8,438 bases of DNA, taken from Pseudolysobacter sp. GTDB taxonomy: Bacteria; Pseudomonadota; Gammaproteobacteria; Xanthomonadales; Rhodanobacteraceae. The stretch is from assembly GCA_025351985.1 (NCBI GenBank), contig JANXUW010000209.1, positions 1 through 8,438 of the forward strand, written 5' to 3'. Made by a program: the position numbers and the translations under genes. Of the stretch, positions 1 to 6,659 are shown in pieces. Within the stretch, counting starts at the first letter, position 1, and each line of letters opens with the position of its first letter. The notes under the pieces were generated by a model, which saw nothing but the letters and a program-made list of their open reading frames with translations, was not told the DNA's origin and ran no database searches.

Positions 1-279
1 CCACATGGTTATCGGCAAGGTCAGCAGCATTTCGATCGTGCCGCTCTTGCGTTCCTCCGCCCACATGCGCATCGAAACGGCCGGCACAAGGAACAGATAA
101 AGCCAAGGATGGAAATTGAAAAACGGCTGCAGATCGGCCTGGCCTCGCTCGTAAAAACCGCCGAGATAAAACGTGAACGCACCGGCCAGCGCGAGAAAGA
201 TCACGATGAAAACATACGCGACCGGCGTGGCGAAATAACTGCCGAGCTCGCGTTTGAAAAGAGTCAGGATCGTATTCAT
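1..279 (-). CDS. ABC-2 type exporter permease, N-terminal part (GldF-like), truncated by window edge
   Basis: This is the first 93 residues of an integral membrane subunit of an ABC exporter; the rest lies beyond the left edge. The protein starts MNTILTLFKRELGSYFATP. It has a hydrophobic segment at about residues 19-39 and another at about 57-72. It then carries the ABC-2 family signature EERKSGTIEMLLTLP at residues 75-89, typical of the cytoplasmic face that contacts the ATPase. The start overlaps the stop of the upstream ATPase gene as ATGA (276-279). A full AGGAGG ribosome site sits 7 bases before the ATG, inside the end of the ATPase gene, so the start is firm. In known families this pair resembles GldA/GldF-type exporters, often followed by a Gldg-family auxiliary protein; that third gene would be off the window. 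The substrate is unknown. Confidence 0.9.
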   Translation of the reverse strand, partial: MNTILTLFKRELGSYFATPVAYVFIVIFLALAGAFTFYLGGFYERGQADLQPFFNFHPWLYLFLVPAVSMRMWAEERKSGTIEMLLTLPITMW

Positions 280-1214
280 GCCGCGGCCTCCTGCTGCTCG
301 CCCTGGGTAATGGTGCGGAACACTTCATCGAGCCGACCGCTTTCGAGTTGCAATTCGCTGACCGGAATTCCCTGCGCCTTGACCAGCTCGCTGACTGCGG
401 CAAAAATCTGCCGGCCGGGTTTCGGGAATGCGGTGATGCGGTGATCCTGCGGATCGACTTCGACCACCTCGACATCGGCGATGCGGCTCAACGCCTCGCG
501 CGCTGCATTCACGTTGCTGGTGGTCAGCGACACCGCCTGGTGATAACGCGAACGCGCTTCGAGCTCGCCCGGCGTGGCATCGGCCAGCACCTTGCCGTGG
601 GCGATGATGATGGCGCGATTACAGACCTCGTGTACTTCTTCGAGGATGTGCGTGGAAATGATGATGATCTTGTCGCGCGCCATCGCGTTGATCAGCGCGC
701 GCACTTCGTGTTTCTGGTTCGGATCGAGACCGTCGGTGGGCTCGTCCAATACCAGCGCCTGCGGATCGTGCAGGATCGCCTGGGCGAGGCCGACGCGACG
801 CTTGAAACCCTTCGACAAGGTTTCGATCGACTGATCAAGCACCGCATTCAGATGCAGGCGCTCGATCACGTCATCGAGGCGCTGCTCGCGATGTTTGCCC
901 TTGAGTCCGCGCACATCGGCGATGAAACTGAGGAATTTCCGCGGCGTCATTTCGCCGTAGCTCGGCGCACCTTCGGGCAGATATCCGAGCGCCTGCTTGG
1001 CCTGGATCGACTGCTTCTGCACATCGAAACCACACACGCTGATGCCACCACTGGTCGGCGCGAGAAACCCCGCGATCATCTTCATCGTGGTGGATTTTCC
1101 GGCGCCATTCGGGCCGAGGAAACCGAGCACCTGGCCGGGTTCCACCTTGAAACTGATGTTGTCCACGGCGGTGAACGCGCCGTAGCGTTTCGTGAGTTGT
1201 CGGGTTTCTATCAT
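276..1214 (-). CDS. ABC exporter ATP-binding protein (GldA-like)
   Basis: A 312-residue ATPase that would power the ABC-2 permease encoded immediately downstream. Visible motifs are Walker A GPNGAGKS (residues 34-41), the signature LSKGFKRR (133-140), Walker B ALVLDEP (153-159) with catalytic E158, the D-loop DGLDP, and the switch histidine H189 in IISTH. A C-terminal extension of about 100 residues follows the nucleotide-binding domain, as in many ABC-2 exporter ATPases. I chose the ATG at 1214 because the family motif region begins right after it (MIETRQLTKRYG). The frame stays open upstream to 1481, but that would read back through a terminator and into the neighbouring gene, and those residues look non-protein-like. 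The ribosome site is weak. The stop overlaps the permease start by ATGA, so the two are probably translationally coupled. The transported substrate cannot be told from the sequence. Confidence 0.94.
   Translation of the reverse strand: MIETRQLTKRYGAFTAVDNISFKVEPGQVLGFLGPNGAGKSTTMKMIAGFLAPTSGGISVCGFDVQKQSIQAKQALGYLPEGAPSYGEMTPRKFLSFIADVRGLKGKHREQRLDDVIERLHLNAVLDQSIETLSKGFKRRVGLAQAILHDPQALVLDEPTDGLDPNQKHEVRALINAMARDKIIIISTHILEEVHEVCNRAIIIAHGKVLADATPGELEARSRYHQAVSLTTSNVNAAREALSRIADVEVVEVDPQDHRITAFPKPGRQIFAAVSELVKAQGIPVSELQLESGRLDEVFRTITQGEQQEAAA
287..292 (-). promoter_or_regulatory. Ribosome binding site for the ABC permease, inside the ATPase gene
   Basis: On the minus strand AGGAGG lies 7 bases before the permease ATG (279-277), within the last codons of the ATPase gene (the QQEAAA end). 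It fixes the permease start and supports translational coupling of the pair. Confidence 0.8.
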
Positions 1215-1297
1215 CGTCGTATCGCCATGGGTTGTTCGTCGAGATAACAGCGGCTTCCGGCCGGGTGCGCGGACCACGCAAAGCAAGCCGGCCGGAG

Positions 1298-1326
1298 AAT
1301 TTACAACATATTTTGCAAAAAGTTCC
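1298..1326 (-). promoter_or_regulatory. Candidate promoter for the ABC exporter operon, with an RpoE-like -35
   Basis: On the minus strand GGAACTT (1326-1320) is followed after 16 bases by TAAATT (1303-1298), about 84 bases before the ATPase start. GGAACTT is the exact -35 consensus of the RpoE/ECF envelope-stress class. The -10 does not match the usual TCTAA well, so this may be coincidence. The segment is AT-rich compared with its surroundings, and it lies between the terminator of the upstream unit and the exporter genes, where a promoter is expected. Confidence 0.35.
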
Positions 1327-1350
1327 CGCGCCTGAAAAATCTTTCGCCGC

Positions 1351-1379
1351 AAAAACAAAGGCGGCCCGAAAGCCGCCTT
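1351..1379 (-). terminator. Rho-independent terminator after the SRPBCC gene
   Basis: Read on the minus strand, an 8-bp perfect stem AAGGCGGC / GCCGCCTT (1379-1372 and 1365-1358) closes a 6-base loop TTTCGG and is followed by TGTTTTTG. It begins 22 bases after the TAA stop of the SRPBCC gene (1402). This separates that gene from the ABC exporter operon and implies that the exporter has its own promoter. Confidence 0.88.
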
Positions 1380-1401
1380 GCTTGAATCAATGCAACAACA
1401 T

Positions 1402-2457
1402 TTATTGCGTCTGGATCGGCAGATAAACGTTGAAGGATTGCTGATCGTCGGCCGCAGCCGGATCAGTGGTCGTGAGTTCATCGAAGAACCGGCCCGTGCC
1501 GGTTTCGGTGGTGTCGTCGAACTTGTAGCCGTGAGTCAAGGCATACGCCTTGAGCTTGAGCCGAACGAGCGGCAGCAGTGCCGGCGAATCGGTGAAGGTA
1601 TTCTTGAGCGCCTTGCCGGCAAAGCTGTTCGCGGCCTTGACCGGACCATCTTCGGGCAGATTGATATCGTTGCGATCCACCGGAACGAGCACGTCGAAAC
1701 TGTAGGTATCGTCGCCCCAGTTGGTGGTGACGGTGGTGCGCGGGCCATTCGCCACGAGCTTGTTTTTCTTGATCACGTCGTTGATCAGACCGGTGGCCTT
1801 GTCGGTGGCATCGGCCACTTCATCGAGTGAACGCTTGGCGCTGGTCGAAACCATCAGCACCGGCTTGGCCGTGACATCGACGATCTCGATGACCGTATCC
1901 TTGTAGTCCACCAGCGGCACGGTCGCCAGCGTGTTGGACAACTTGCCGAGGTTGAGCTGGATCTGCGCGGCAGGATCGCCTTCGAGGTACAGGCCCGAAT
2001 AACGCGCGATCAAATCCCAGCCGTAGTCGGTATCGTAGGCCCAGGTGATCTTGACGGTCTTGCCGTTCTGCGTCGGTGCGAGATCGATCGTGTAGGCCTT
2101 GTTCAAGCCCTTCCAGTCGTTTTCGAGCGCCATCTTGACCTGCGTATCCTGCTGGTCGGAGACGATCGTCAGACTGCCGTTGCCGATCTGCGGGCTGGTG
2201 CTGGCCCAATCGATCTTCGCGTCCTTGCCGGTCACCGGGCCGGACGGCGTGAACTTCACACCGGCATCGTAGCTGCTCAGTGCGCTCCAGCTCGGATAGG
2301 TACTGAACCCGTCGATCGAGTCGTACACCTGACGTGCCGGGTTGCTGATTTCGAGCGTGCGCTCGATATGACCGTGATTCGGCAATGCAACGCCGAACAG
2401 CACAGCCAATATGAATACGATCACGATCGCAACGACAAATTCTAACAGACGGACCAT
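1402..2457 (-). CDS. Membrane-anchored SRPBCC (START-like) protein with GyrI-like C-terminal domain
   Basis: A 351-residue protein of unknown role. Residues 4-26 form one hydrophobic helix at the N-terminus (LLEFVVAIVIVFILAVLFG), probably an uncleaved anchor or signal anchor. Residues about 30-170 match the SRPBCC/polyketide-cyclase pattern: strand HIERTLEISNPARQVYDSI, then a short helical turn FSTYPSWS, as in ligand-binding START-like folds. Residues about 205-350 resemble the GyrI-like (AraC effector-binding) small-molecule domain, with the helix LINDVIKKNKL followed by a strand ending in DVLVPVDRN. Both halves are ligand-binding folds without an obvious catalytic residue, so a lipid or small hydrophobic ligand is possible but only inferred. 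The ATG at 2457 is preceded by GGAG at an 8-base spacing; the open frame above it (to 2538) lacks a comparable site. The gene is monocistronic by its terminator. Confidence 0.85.
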   Translation of the reverse strand: MVRLLEFVVAIVIVFILAVLFGVALPNHGHIERTLEISNPARQVYDSIDGFSTYPSWSALSSYDAGVKFTPSGPVTGKDAKIDWASTSPQIGNGSLTIVSDQQDTQVKMALENDWKGLNKAYTIDLAPTQNGKTVKITWAYDTDYGWDLIARYSGLYLEGDPAAQIQLNLGKLSNTLATVPLVDYKDTVIEIVDVTAKPVLMVSTSAKRSLDEVADATDKATGLINDVIKKNKLVANGPRTTVTTNWGDDTYSFDVLVPVDRNDINLPEDGPVKAANSFAGKALKNTFTDSPALLPLVRLKLKAYALTHGYKFDDTTETGTGRFFDELTTTDPAAADDQQSFNVYLPIQTQ

Positions 2458-2716
2458 TCCACGTTCTCCAGGTGTTATCCAGCCCCGGCACAGTCTCCGC
2501 ACGATGCCAACCAGGCGATCGCGGGGCGTGCCCGGCATGACCCGGCAGCCGCGACCTGACTCAAAGCAGGCACGCGCGACAGCCGAATCGCTGATGTTAC
2601 TGACTCTCGCGCTGGATGGCTATCGGCTGACGACAATCCGATGGAATATTTGACAAAATCGCGTGCCGTGGCAATTGTGCAAGCGCCGCCTCGACTATTC
2701 CAGCAGCGGGCGAACG
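2458..2716. other. 259-bp intergenic region upstream of the SRPBCC gene
   Basis: This gap lies between the stop of the zinc permease gene and the start of the SRPBCC gene, both on the minus strand. It should hold the end of the metal operon transcript and the SRPBCC promoter. A weak minus-strand promoter guess is TAGCCA (2622-2617), 17 bases, then TAACAT (2599-2594). I see no convincing rho-independent terminator for the metal operon. A short direct repeat CCCGGCA occurs twice near 2530-2546. No small gene with a good ribosome site is evident on either strand. Confidence 0.5.
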
Positions 2717-3508
2717 CTAAGCCGACGCAACGGCGCTGGTGCGGGTTCCACGGCCGAATCGCATGAGCACGCGCGCCAGAATGCCGCAGCCGGCAAGTGT
2801 CCAGACGATCATCGCGCCGCTCGGCAAATCCAGCACGGCAGACAGCACGAGGCCCGAGATATAACCGCCTGCACCGATCGCATACGCCAGCGCCAGCCGG
2901 CGCGAGGTTTTTGCGATACCGACCGTCGCCAGCGCCGGCACGATCAGGCTGGCGAACACCAGGTACACCCCGACCAATTGCACCGACGCGGTGATCGCGA
3001 GCGCAAACAAGCCGTAGAACAGCAGGCCCGACAGACGTCCGCGCCAGAACCACATCGCAGTAAGCAACAATACCGACAACACCGCGACCGGAATCAACTG
3101 ACCGATGCTGACCCACAGGATCTGACCAACCAGCAAATCCTTCAGATGTTCACCGCCGTGCGGATTGTTCGCCAGCAACAACAAGCTGCCTGTGGCCGCG
3201 AGCACGAACAGTGTGCCGATCAGCGGCTCCTGATAATCCGGCCACTTGCGATCGGTCCAGGTCAGCAAGGTCGCGCCGATCAAGGCGGCAATCGCCGCGG
3301 CGATCTCGACGCCGTAACCCTGTTCGTCCATGCCGAGGTATTGCGCGAGGATTACGCCGAGCGCGGCCACTTGTGCGATCGCCAGATCGATGAAGATGAT
3401 GCCGCGCGCGAGCACTTGCTGGCCGAGCGGCACGTGCGTCGACAACACCAGCAAACCGGCGATACACGCCGGTCCGAGAATGCTGAGTTCGAGTCCGTCC
3501 CAGTTCAT
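2717..3508 (-). CDS. znuB: Zinc/manganese ABC importer permease (ZnuB-like, ABC-3 family)
   Basis: A 263-residue inner-membrane permease with about eight hydrophobic segments, the usual size and hydrophobicity for the ABC-3 metal importer family. The diagnostic stretch is HVPLGQQVLARGIIFIDLAI at residues 25-44, which continues as AQVAALG. A second family-typical region is VQLVGVYLVFASLIVPALA in the last third of the protein. It would pass the metal delivered by the binding protein encoded just upstream. Its ATG overlaps the TGA stop of that gene as ATGA (3505-3508), so the two are probably co-translated. No matching ATP-binding subunit (ZnuC) follows; the next gene downstream is unrelated. 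Zinc is favoured over manganese from the overall context (porin and Zur-like operator), but metal specificity cannot be read directly from the permease. The symbol is by family. Confidence 0.88.
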   Translation of the reverse strand: MNWDGLELSILGPACIAGLLVLSTHVPLGQQVLARGIIFIDLAIAQVAALGVILAQYLGMDEQGYGVEIAAAIAALIGATLLTWTDRKWPDYQEPLIGTLFVLAATGSLLLLANNPHGGEHLKDLLVGQILWVSIGQLIPVAVLSVLLLTAMWFWRGRLSGLLFYGLFALAITASVQLVGVYLVFASLIVPALATVGIAKTSRRLALAYAIGAGGYISGLVLSAVLDLPSGAMIVWTLAGCGILARVLMRFGRGTRTSAVASA

Positions 3509-4401
3509 TTCACCACCGCGAGCAGTTTGTCGATGGTCGAATCGAACAGGCCGAACAGGTCCTTCGCTTTGTCATCGCCACCGACGGTGAACGGCAACGT
3601 GATCGCCGGCACGCCGGTATGTTCGGACAGCCAGTCGCCCGGCTTCGGGTCTTGGTACGCCGCGCGCAGGATCGCCAGCGTGTTGCCGCTCTTGGTGATA
3701 TCGATCAGGCTGGCCAGATGCGCGCTGGTCGGCGGCACGCCGGGTTTCGGTTCGAGCGCACCGATTTCGGTCATGCCGAGCCATTGCAGCAGGTAGATCC
3801 AGCTGCCGTGATGCACCACCACCTTGCGGCCCTTCAACGGCGCGGCGCGAGTTTCCCAGACCTTGATCGCCGCCTGCCAGCGTGTGCTGAAATCGGCGAG
3901 ACGCTGTTGATACACCGCCGCCTTGCCCGGATCGAGTTCGATCAGGCGCGCATCCACGGCCTTGGCGACGGCGAGCACACGATACGGATCGAGCTGGAAA
4001 TGCGGATTGCCCTGCGGATGCACGTCGCCTTCCGAACGATCGAGCTTGGACGGTTTTTCGAGCGTGACGATCTGCTCCGCCGCCATGAAATAGCCCGGAC
4101 CCGATGCGACCTTCGAATTGCCGGCCTGGCGAATCAATTGCGGCAACCAGCCGATCTCCAGATCAGCACCCGAGCAAATCACCAGATCGGCGCGGCGCAC
4201 CTTGGCGATCAGGCTCGGCTTGGCTTCGATCACGTGCACATCCTGCAGCGCGGTGGTGCCGACATCCACGGTCACGGCATCGCCGGCGAGTTCGTGCACG
4301 AGCGCGCCCCACTCGGGTTCGCACGCAAACACGTTCAACGCATGCGCACTCGGCGCGGCGAATGTAAAAAGCAACAATGTGAAAAATGCGAACTTGTTCA
4401 T
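3505..4401 (-). CDS. znuA: Periplasmic zinc-binding protein of ABC importer (ZnuA/TroA-like)
   Basis: A 298-residue periplasmic cluster A-I metal-binding protein. It begins with a signal peptide (residues 1-21, hydrophobic core FFTLLLFTFAA, likely cleavage after AHA). Likely metal-ligand positions are H56 in QDVHVIEAKPS, H134 in NPHFQLDP (the family DPH..LDP motif) and H197/H198 in VVVHHGSW. E217 in the EPKPGVPPTSAHL motif lies close by, and acidic residues near GGDDKAKD may supply a further ligand. The long His-rich loop seen in E. coli ZnuA is absent; only H128 lies near that position. The gene is 33 bases downstream of the porin gene and overlaps the permease start by ATGA. A modest GAGAG ribosome site precedes the ATG. 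Zinc is the most probable substrate; manganese or iron binding by close relatives cannot be ruled out from sequence alone. Confidence 0.9.
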   Translation of the reverse strand: MNKFAFFTLLLFTFAAPSAHALNVFACEPEWGALVHELAGDAVTVDVGTTALQDVHVIEAKPSLIAKVRRADLVICSGADLEIGWLPQLIRQAGNSKVASGPGYFMAAEQIVTLEKPSKLDRSEGDVHPQGNPHFQLDPYRVLAVAKAVDARLIELDPGKAAVYQQRLADFSTRWQAAIKVWETRAAPLKGRKVVVHHGSWIYLLQWLGMTEIGALEPKPGVPPTSAHLASLIDITKSGNTLAILRAAYQDPKPGDWLSEHTGVPAITLPFTVGGDDKAKDLFGLFDSTIDKLLAVVK

Positions 4402-4434
4402 TTGTACTCTCGTTGGAATTTCGTATGCAGCGGC

Positions 4435-5859
4435 CTAGAACTTGTGCGCGCCATGCGCACCGAGGCTGACGTCGTATTGCAGGTAGATCGCGTTGTCGGT
4501 GCTGTTGCGGGTCGGATCGTCATGACTGTATTGCAGGCGGAAAAAACTGAACTCGCTGTTGCGCCAGGTCAGCTCCAGACTGTGCCGTACCGGATCAAAA
4601 TCGTTGGCGAACGGACCGCTGCTCGGCGCCCACAGTTTGTCGAAGCGATAACCGAGATCCCACACGCGATTCAGGCGATACACCGCCTCGACATAACCGC
4701 CCCGGCGGTCGCCGAGCCAAGGCTGACTCAACGCGGGTTGATTCATCAACGGATTGCTCAGATCCAGCGTCGCAGCCAGCGGCAGCGCGTACGTGCCATC
4801 GCGCCGATCGAGGAAATATTCGCCGCGCACGGTCACGCCGCCGTCCTTGGTATTGCCGTTCGGCGCCCATTTCCAGGTCGCGTCGGCAACGTACAAGGTG
4901 TTGTCGCCACTGAAGCCGTCATCGGCCAGCGACGTTTTCGCCTTCAGCACGGATACGCCTGCGAGCCACGAATTGTCGGTGCCGACATCGCCGCCAGCAT
5001 GCGCGAACAAGGTGTGCGTACCGATACCACCTTGATTGGCGCCGGCGGTCGGGAAACTCTCGCCGCGAAAAATTTCACCGCCGAGTTCGAGGAAAAAATC
5101 CAGCGGCGCAACCCAGCGCACTTGCGCACCGTCGTCGCCGTACTGATTGCCGAGAAACGCCTGATATGCAAGCGGTCGATCGACGAAATTGTCGGTGTGC
5201 GTGTGATGGCTGTTGAGATAACCGATGTTCGAATAAAAGCGCCCGGCGCGCACGTTGAAGCCGTCCGGCAAGGTCAGCGTATCGATGTAGGCCTCCTCGA
5301 TACTGGTGCCGATCTTGCCGTTGTCATCGTCGTAGCTCAGCGTGAGCTGACCGTAAAATTTGTCGTCGATATTCGCCGCGAACGAGATCTCGCTCTCGCC
5401 GAGCGACAGGCCTTGTTTGCCCGGACCAGTGCCGTCGACCAGCGGAAAACCGGCGCGTACGTAATGATCGGGATTCAACGAATGATGTCCGTACAGCCCG
5501 TTCATGATCACGGCGATCGCCGGATTGAACGCGTTGCCGTTGGCGCCGCCGGCGGAAGGCCCGGATGATTCAGCCGGCGCGGAAACATTCGCCAGCGCTG
5601 CGCTTTGCTGCGTCGATGCCTGTTCCGACTGCTGCGCGGCTTTCATTTTTTCGAGTTCGACACGCGCCGCATCAGCCGCCGCCAATGCCGAGGCGGTTTG
5701 CTCGCGCAACTTCTGGCCTTCGACTTCCAGCGCGCGGATACGTGCATCGAGCGCCTGCAACTGCGCGGCGGTACTGGTATCCGCAGCCATCACCGGCGCG
5801 GACAAGACACACGCGATCGGTGCGGTAACCACGCACAACGCGAACAGCGATTTTTTCAT
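4435..5859 (-). CDS. Outer-membrane porin-like barrel of zinc-uptake operon, with N-terminal coiled coil
   Basis: A 474-residue outer-membrane protein. Residues 1-25 form a signal peptide (cleavage likely after VMA). Residues about 30-80 are a predicted coiled coil rich in Ala, Leu, Glu and Lys (AAQLQALDARIRALEVEGQK), followed by a Ser/Ala/Gly linker. From about residue 111 the chain shows alternating beta-strand patterns and ends in Phe (AHGAHKF), a usual barrel assembly signal. Histidine clusters occur at GLYGHHSLNPDH (121-132) and SHHTHTD (217-223). I recall this family in proteobacterial zinc loci, often mislabelled as TonB-dependent receptors; I see no plug domain or TonB box, so porin-like diffusion is more likely. 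It is the first gene of the znuA-znuB operon, and its promoter carries a Zur-like palindrome. A short GGA lies near the ATG. Transport of zinc is inferred from context. Confidence 0.8.
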   Translation of the reverse strand: MKKSLFALCVVTAPIACVLSAPVMAADTSTAAQLQALDARIRALEVEGQKLREQTASALAAADAARVELEKMKAAQQSEQASTQQSAALANVSAPAESSGPSAGGANGNAFNPAIAVIMNGLYGHHSLNPDHYVRAGFPLVDGTGPGKQGLSLGESEISFAANIDDKFYGQLTLSYDDDNGKIGTSIEEAYIDTLTLPDGFNVRAGRFYSNIGYLNSHHTHTDNFVDRPLAYQAFLGNQYGDDGAQVRWVAPLDFFLELGGEIFRGESFPTAGANQGGIGTHTLFAHAGGDVGTDNSWLAGVSVLKAKTSLADDGFSGDNTLYVADATWKWAPNGNTKDGGVTVRGEYFLDRRDGTYALPLAATLDLSNPLMNQPALSQPWLGDRRGGYVEAVYRLNRVWDLGYRFDKLWAPSSGPFANDFDPVRHSLELTWRNSEFSFFRLQYSHDDPTRNSTDNAIYLQYDVSLGAHGAHKF

Positions 5860-5918
5860 CGAGAATTCCGGTAGTTGTCAGCACGCCAGTAGCGGCGCTG
5901 GTCGTCAGCACAGACGAG

Positions 5919-5930
5919 ACGTTATAACGT
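5919..5930. promoter_or_regulatory. Candidate Zur operator (palindrome ACGTTATAACGT)
   Basis: A perfect 12-bp palindrome, ACGTTATAACGT, sits 60 bases upstream of the porin start. Its GTTAT/ATAAC halves resemble those of known proteobacterial Zur boxes, although those normally have a longer spacer between the half-sites. It overlaps the proposed -10 of the operon, where a repressor would block RNA polymerase. No zur gene is in the window. Confidence 0.6.
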
Positions 5931-5951
5931 ACCGGGCGAAGCTTAACTCAA
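5921..5951 (-). promoter_or_regulatory. Probable promoter of the porin-znuA-znuB operon
   Basis: On the minus strand TTGAGT (5951-5946) is followed after 19 bases by TATAAC (5926-5921), or after 18 by TTATAA. The -10 lies inside the Zur-like palindrome. Transcription would start near 5914, leaving a leader of about 55 bases. The spacing is slightly long for a strong housekeeping promoter. Confidence 0.5.
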
Positions 5952-6017
5952 GTCGCGATCGTGAACGACCCCAACTCATGGCATGGAAGCGTTGGGTGAT
6001 TGCATTCGGCAGAAACC

Positions 6018-6659
6018 TTAAACAATCCCCAGCTCGAACGCCTTCAATACGGCACGTGTGCGATCGCGCACGCCGAGCTTGGAGAGAATATTCGAGACGT
6101 GATTTTTCACCGTGCCTTCGGCCACGTTCAGCGAATTGGCGATTTCCTTGTTGCTGTAGCCGCTGGCCATCAGGCGCAGGATTTCGGTTTCGCGCTCGGT
6201 CAGCGGATCGGGCCGATCGAGGCTGGTGAAATCGTTCTGCATGCGCTCCAGGCCAGACAGCAGGCGCTGGCTCAGGATCGGCGCCACCAATGAGCCGCCT
6301 TCGGCCACGGTTTTCACCGCGGTCACGAGTTGATCGAGCGACACGTCCTTGAGCAGATAACCGCGCGCGCCGGCTTTCAATCCGGCCAGCACGATCTGAT
6401 CGTCGTCGAACGTAGTCAGGATGATCGTGGGCGGCAATTGCTGTTTTGCGGCGAGCGCGTTCAGCACGTCGAGGCCGGACAACCCGGGCATGCGCATGTC
6501 GAGCAATACGACATCGGGCTTGACCTGCGGAATGATCTCGACCGCCTGCGCGCCATCCACCGCTTCGGCGATGACACGAATCGAATCGGACAGTTCGAGC
6601 AAGCTGCGAATGCCCTGGCGCACCAGGGTCTGGTCATCGACCAGGCATACGGAAATCAT
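6018..6659 (-). CDS. NarL/FixJ-type (DesR-like) two-component response regulator
   Basis: A 213-residue DNA-binding response regulator. The receiver domain (residues 1-120) has the acidic pair D8/D9, the phosphorylation site D54 in VVLLDMRMPG, T82 in ILTTF and the conserved K104 in YLLKD. After a linker, residues about 150-213 form a LuxR-type helix-turn-helix, with LTERETEILRLMASGYSNKE and then AEGTVKNHVSNILSKLGV, the NarL-class DNA-contact pattern. All receiver key residues are present, so it should be phosphorylated normally. Its start overlaps the histidine kinase stop by ATGA (6656-6659), which marks the kinase as its partner. The target genes are not evident; the porin operon begins 158 bases downstream and has its own promoter. 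I see no clean terminator after it. Confidence 0.95.
   Translation of the reverse strand: MISVCLVDDQTLVRQGIRSLLELSDSIRVIAEAVDGAQAVEIIPQVKPDVVLLDMRMPGLSGLDVLNALAAKQQLPPTIILTTFDDDQIVLAGLKAGARGYLLKDVSLDQLVTAVKTVAEGGSLVAPILSQRLLSGLERMQNDFTSLDRPDPLTERETEILRLMASGYSNKEIANSLNVAEGTVKNHVSNILSKLGVRDRTRAVLKAFELGIV

Noticed and set aside
348..1247. 299-codon open frame on the plus strand opposite the ABC ATPase
   Set aside because: The opposite strand encodes all ABC ATPase motifs. The plus-strand product resembles no family and has no ribosome site, so it is a shadow frame.
1215..1481. Upstream extension of the ABC ATPase by 89 residues
   Set aside because: It would cross the terminator at 1351-1379 and overlap the end of the SRPBCC gene. 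The residues do not look like an ATPase N-terminus, and the family start fits the ATG at 1214.
2650..2679. Consensus TTGACA on the plus strand as an antisense promoter into the permease gene
   Set aside because: The hexamer is perfect, but the sequence 17 bases downstream (AATTGT) is a poor -10 and there is no plus-strand gene for it to serve.
3619..5568. 649-codon open frame on the plus strand opposite znuA and the porin gene
   Set aside because: It lies antisense to two genes with clear signal peptides and family motifs. The translation is Arg/His/Gln-rich without recognisable domains, typical of a shadow frame in GC-rich DNA.
5970..5996. Inverted repeat CCCAAC ... GTTGGG as terminator of the response regulator gene
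   Set aside because: The stem is only 6 bp with a 15-base loop and no T-tract follows on the minus strand, so it does not meet a rho-independent terminator.
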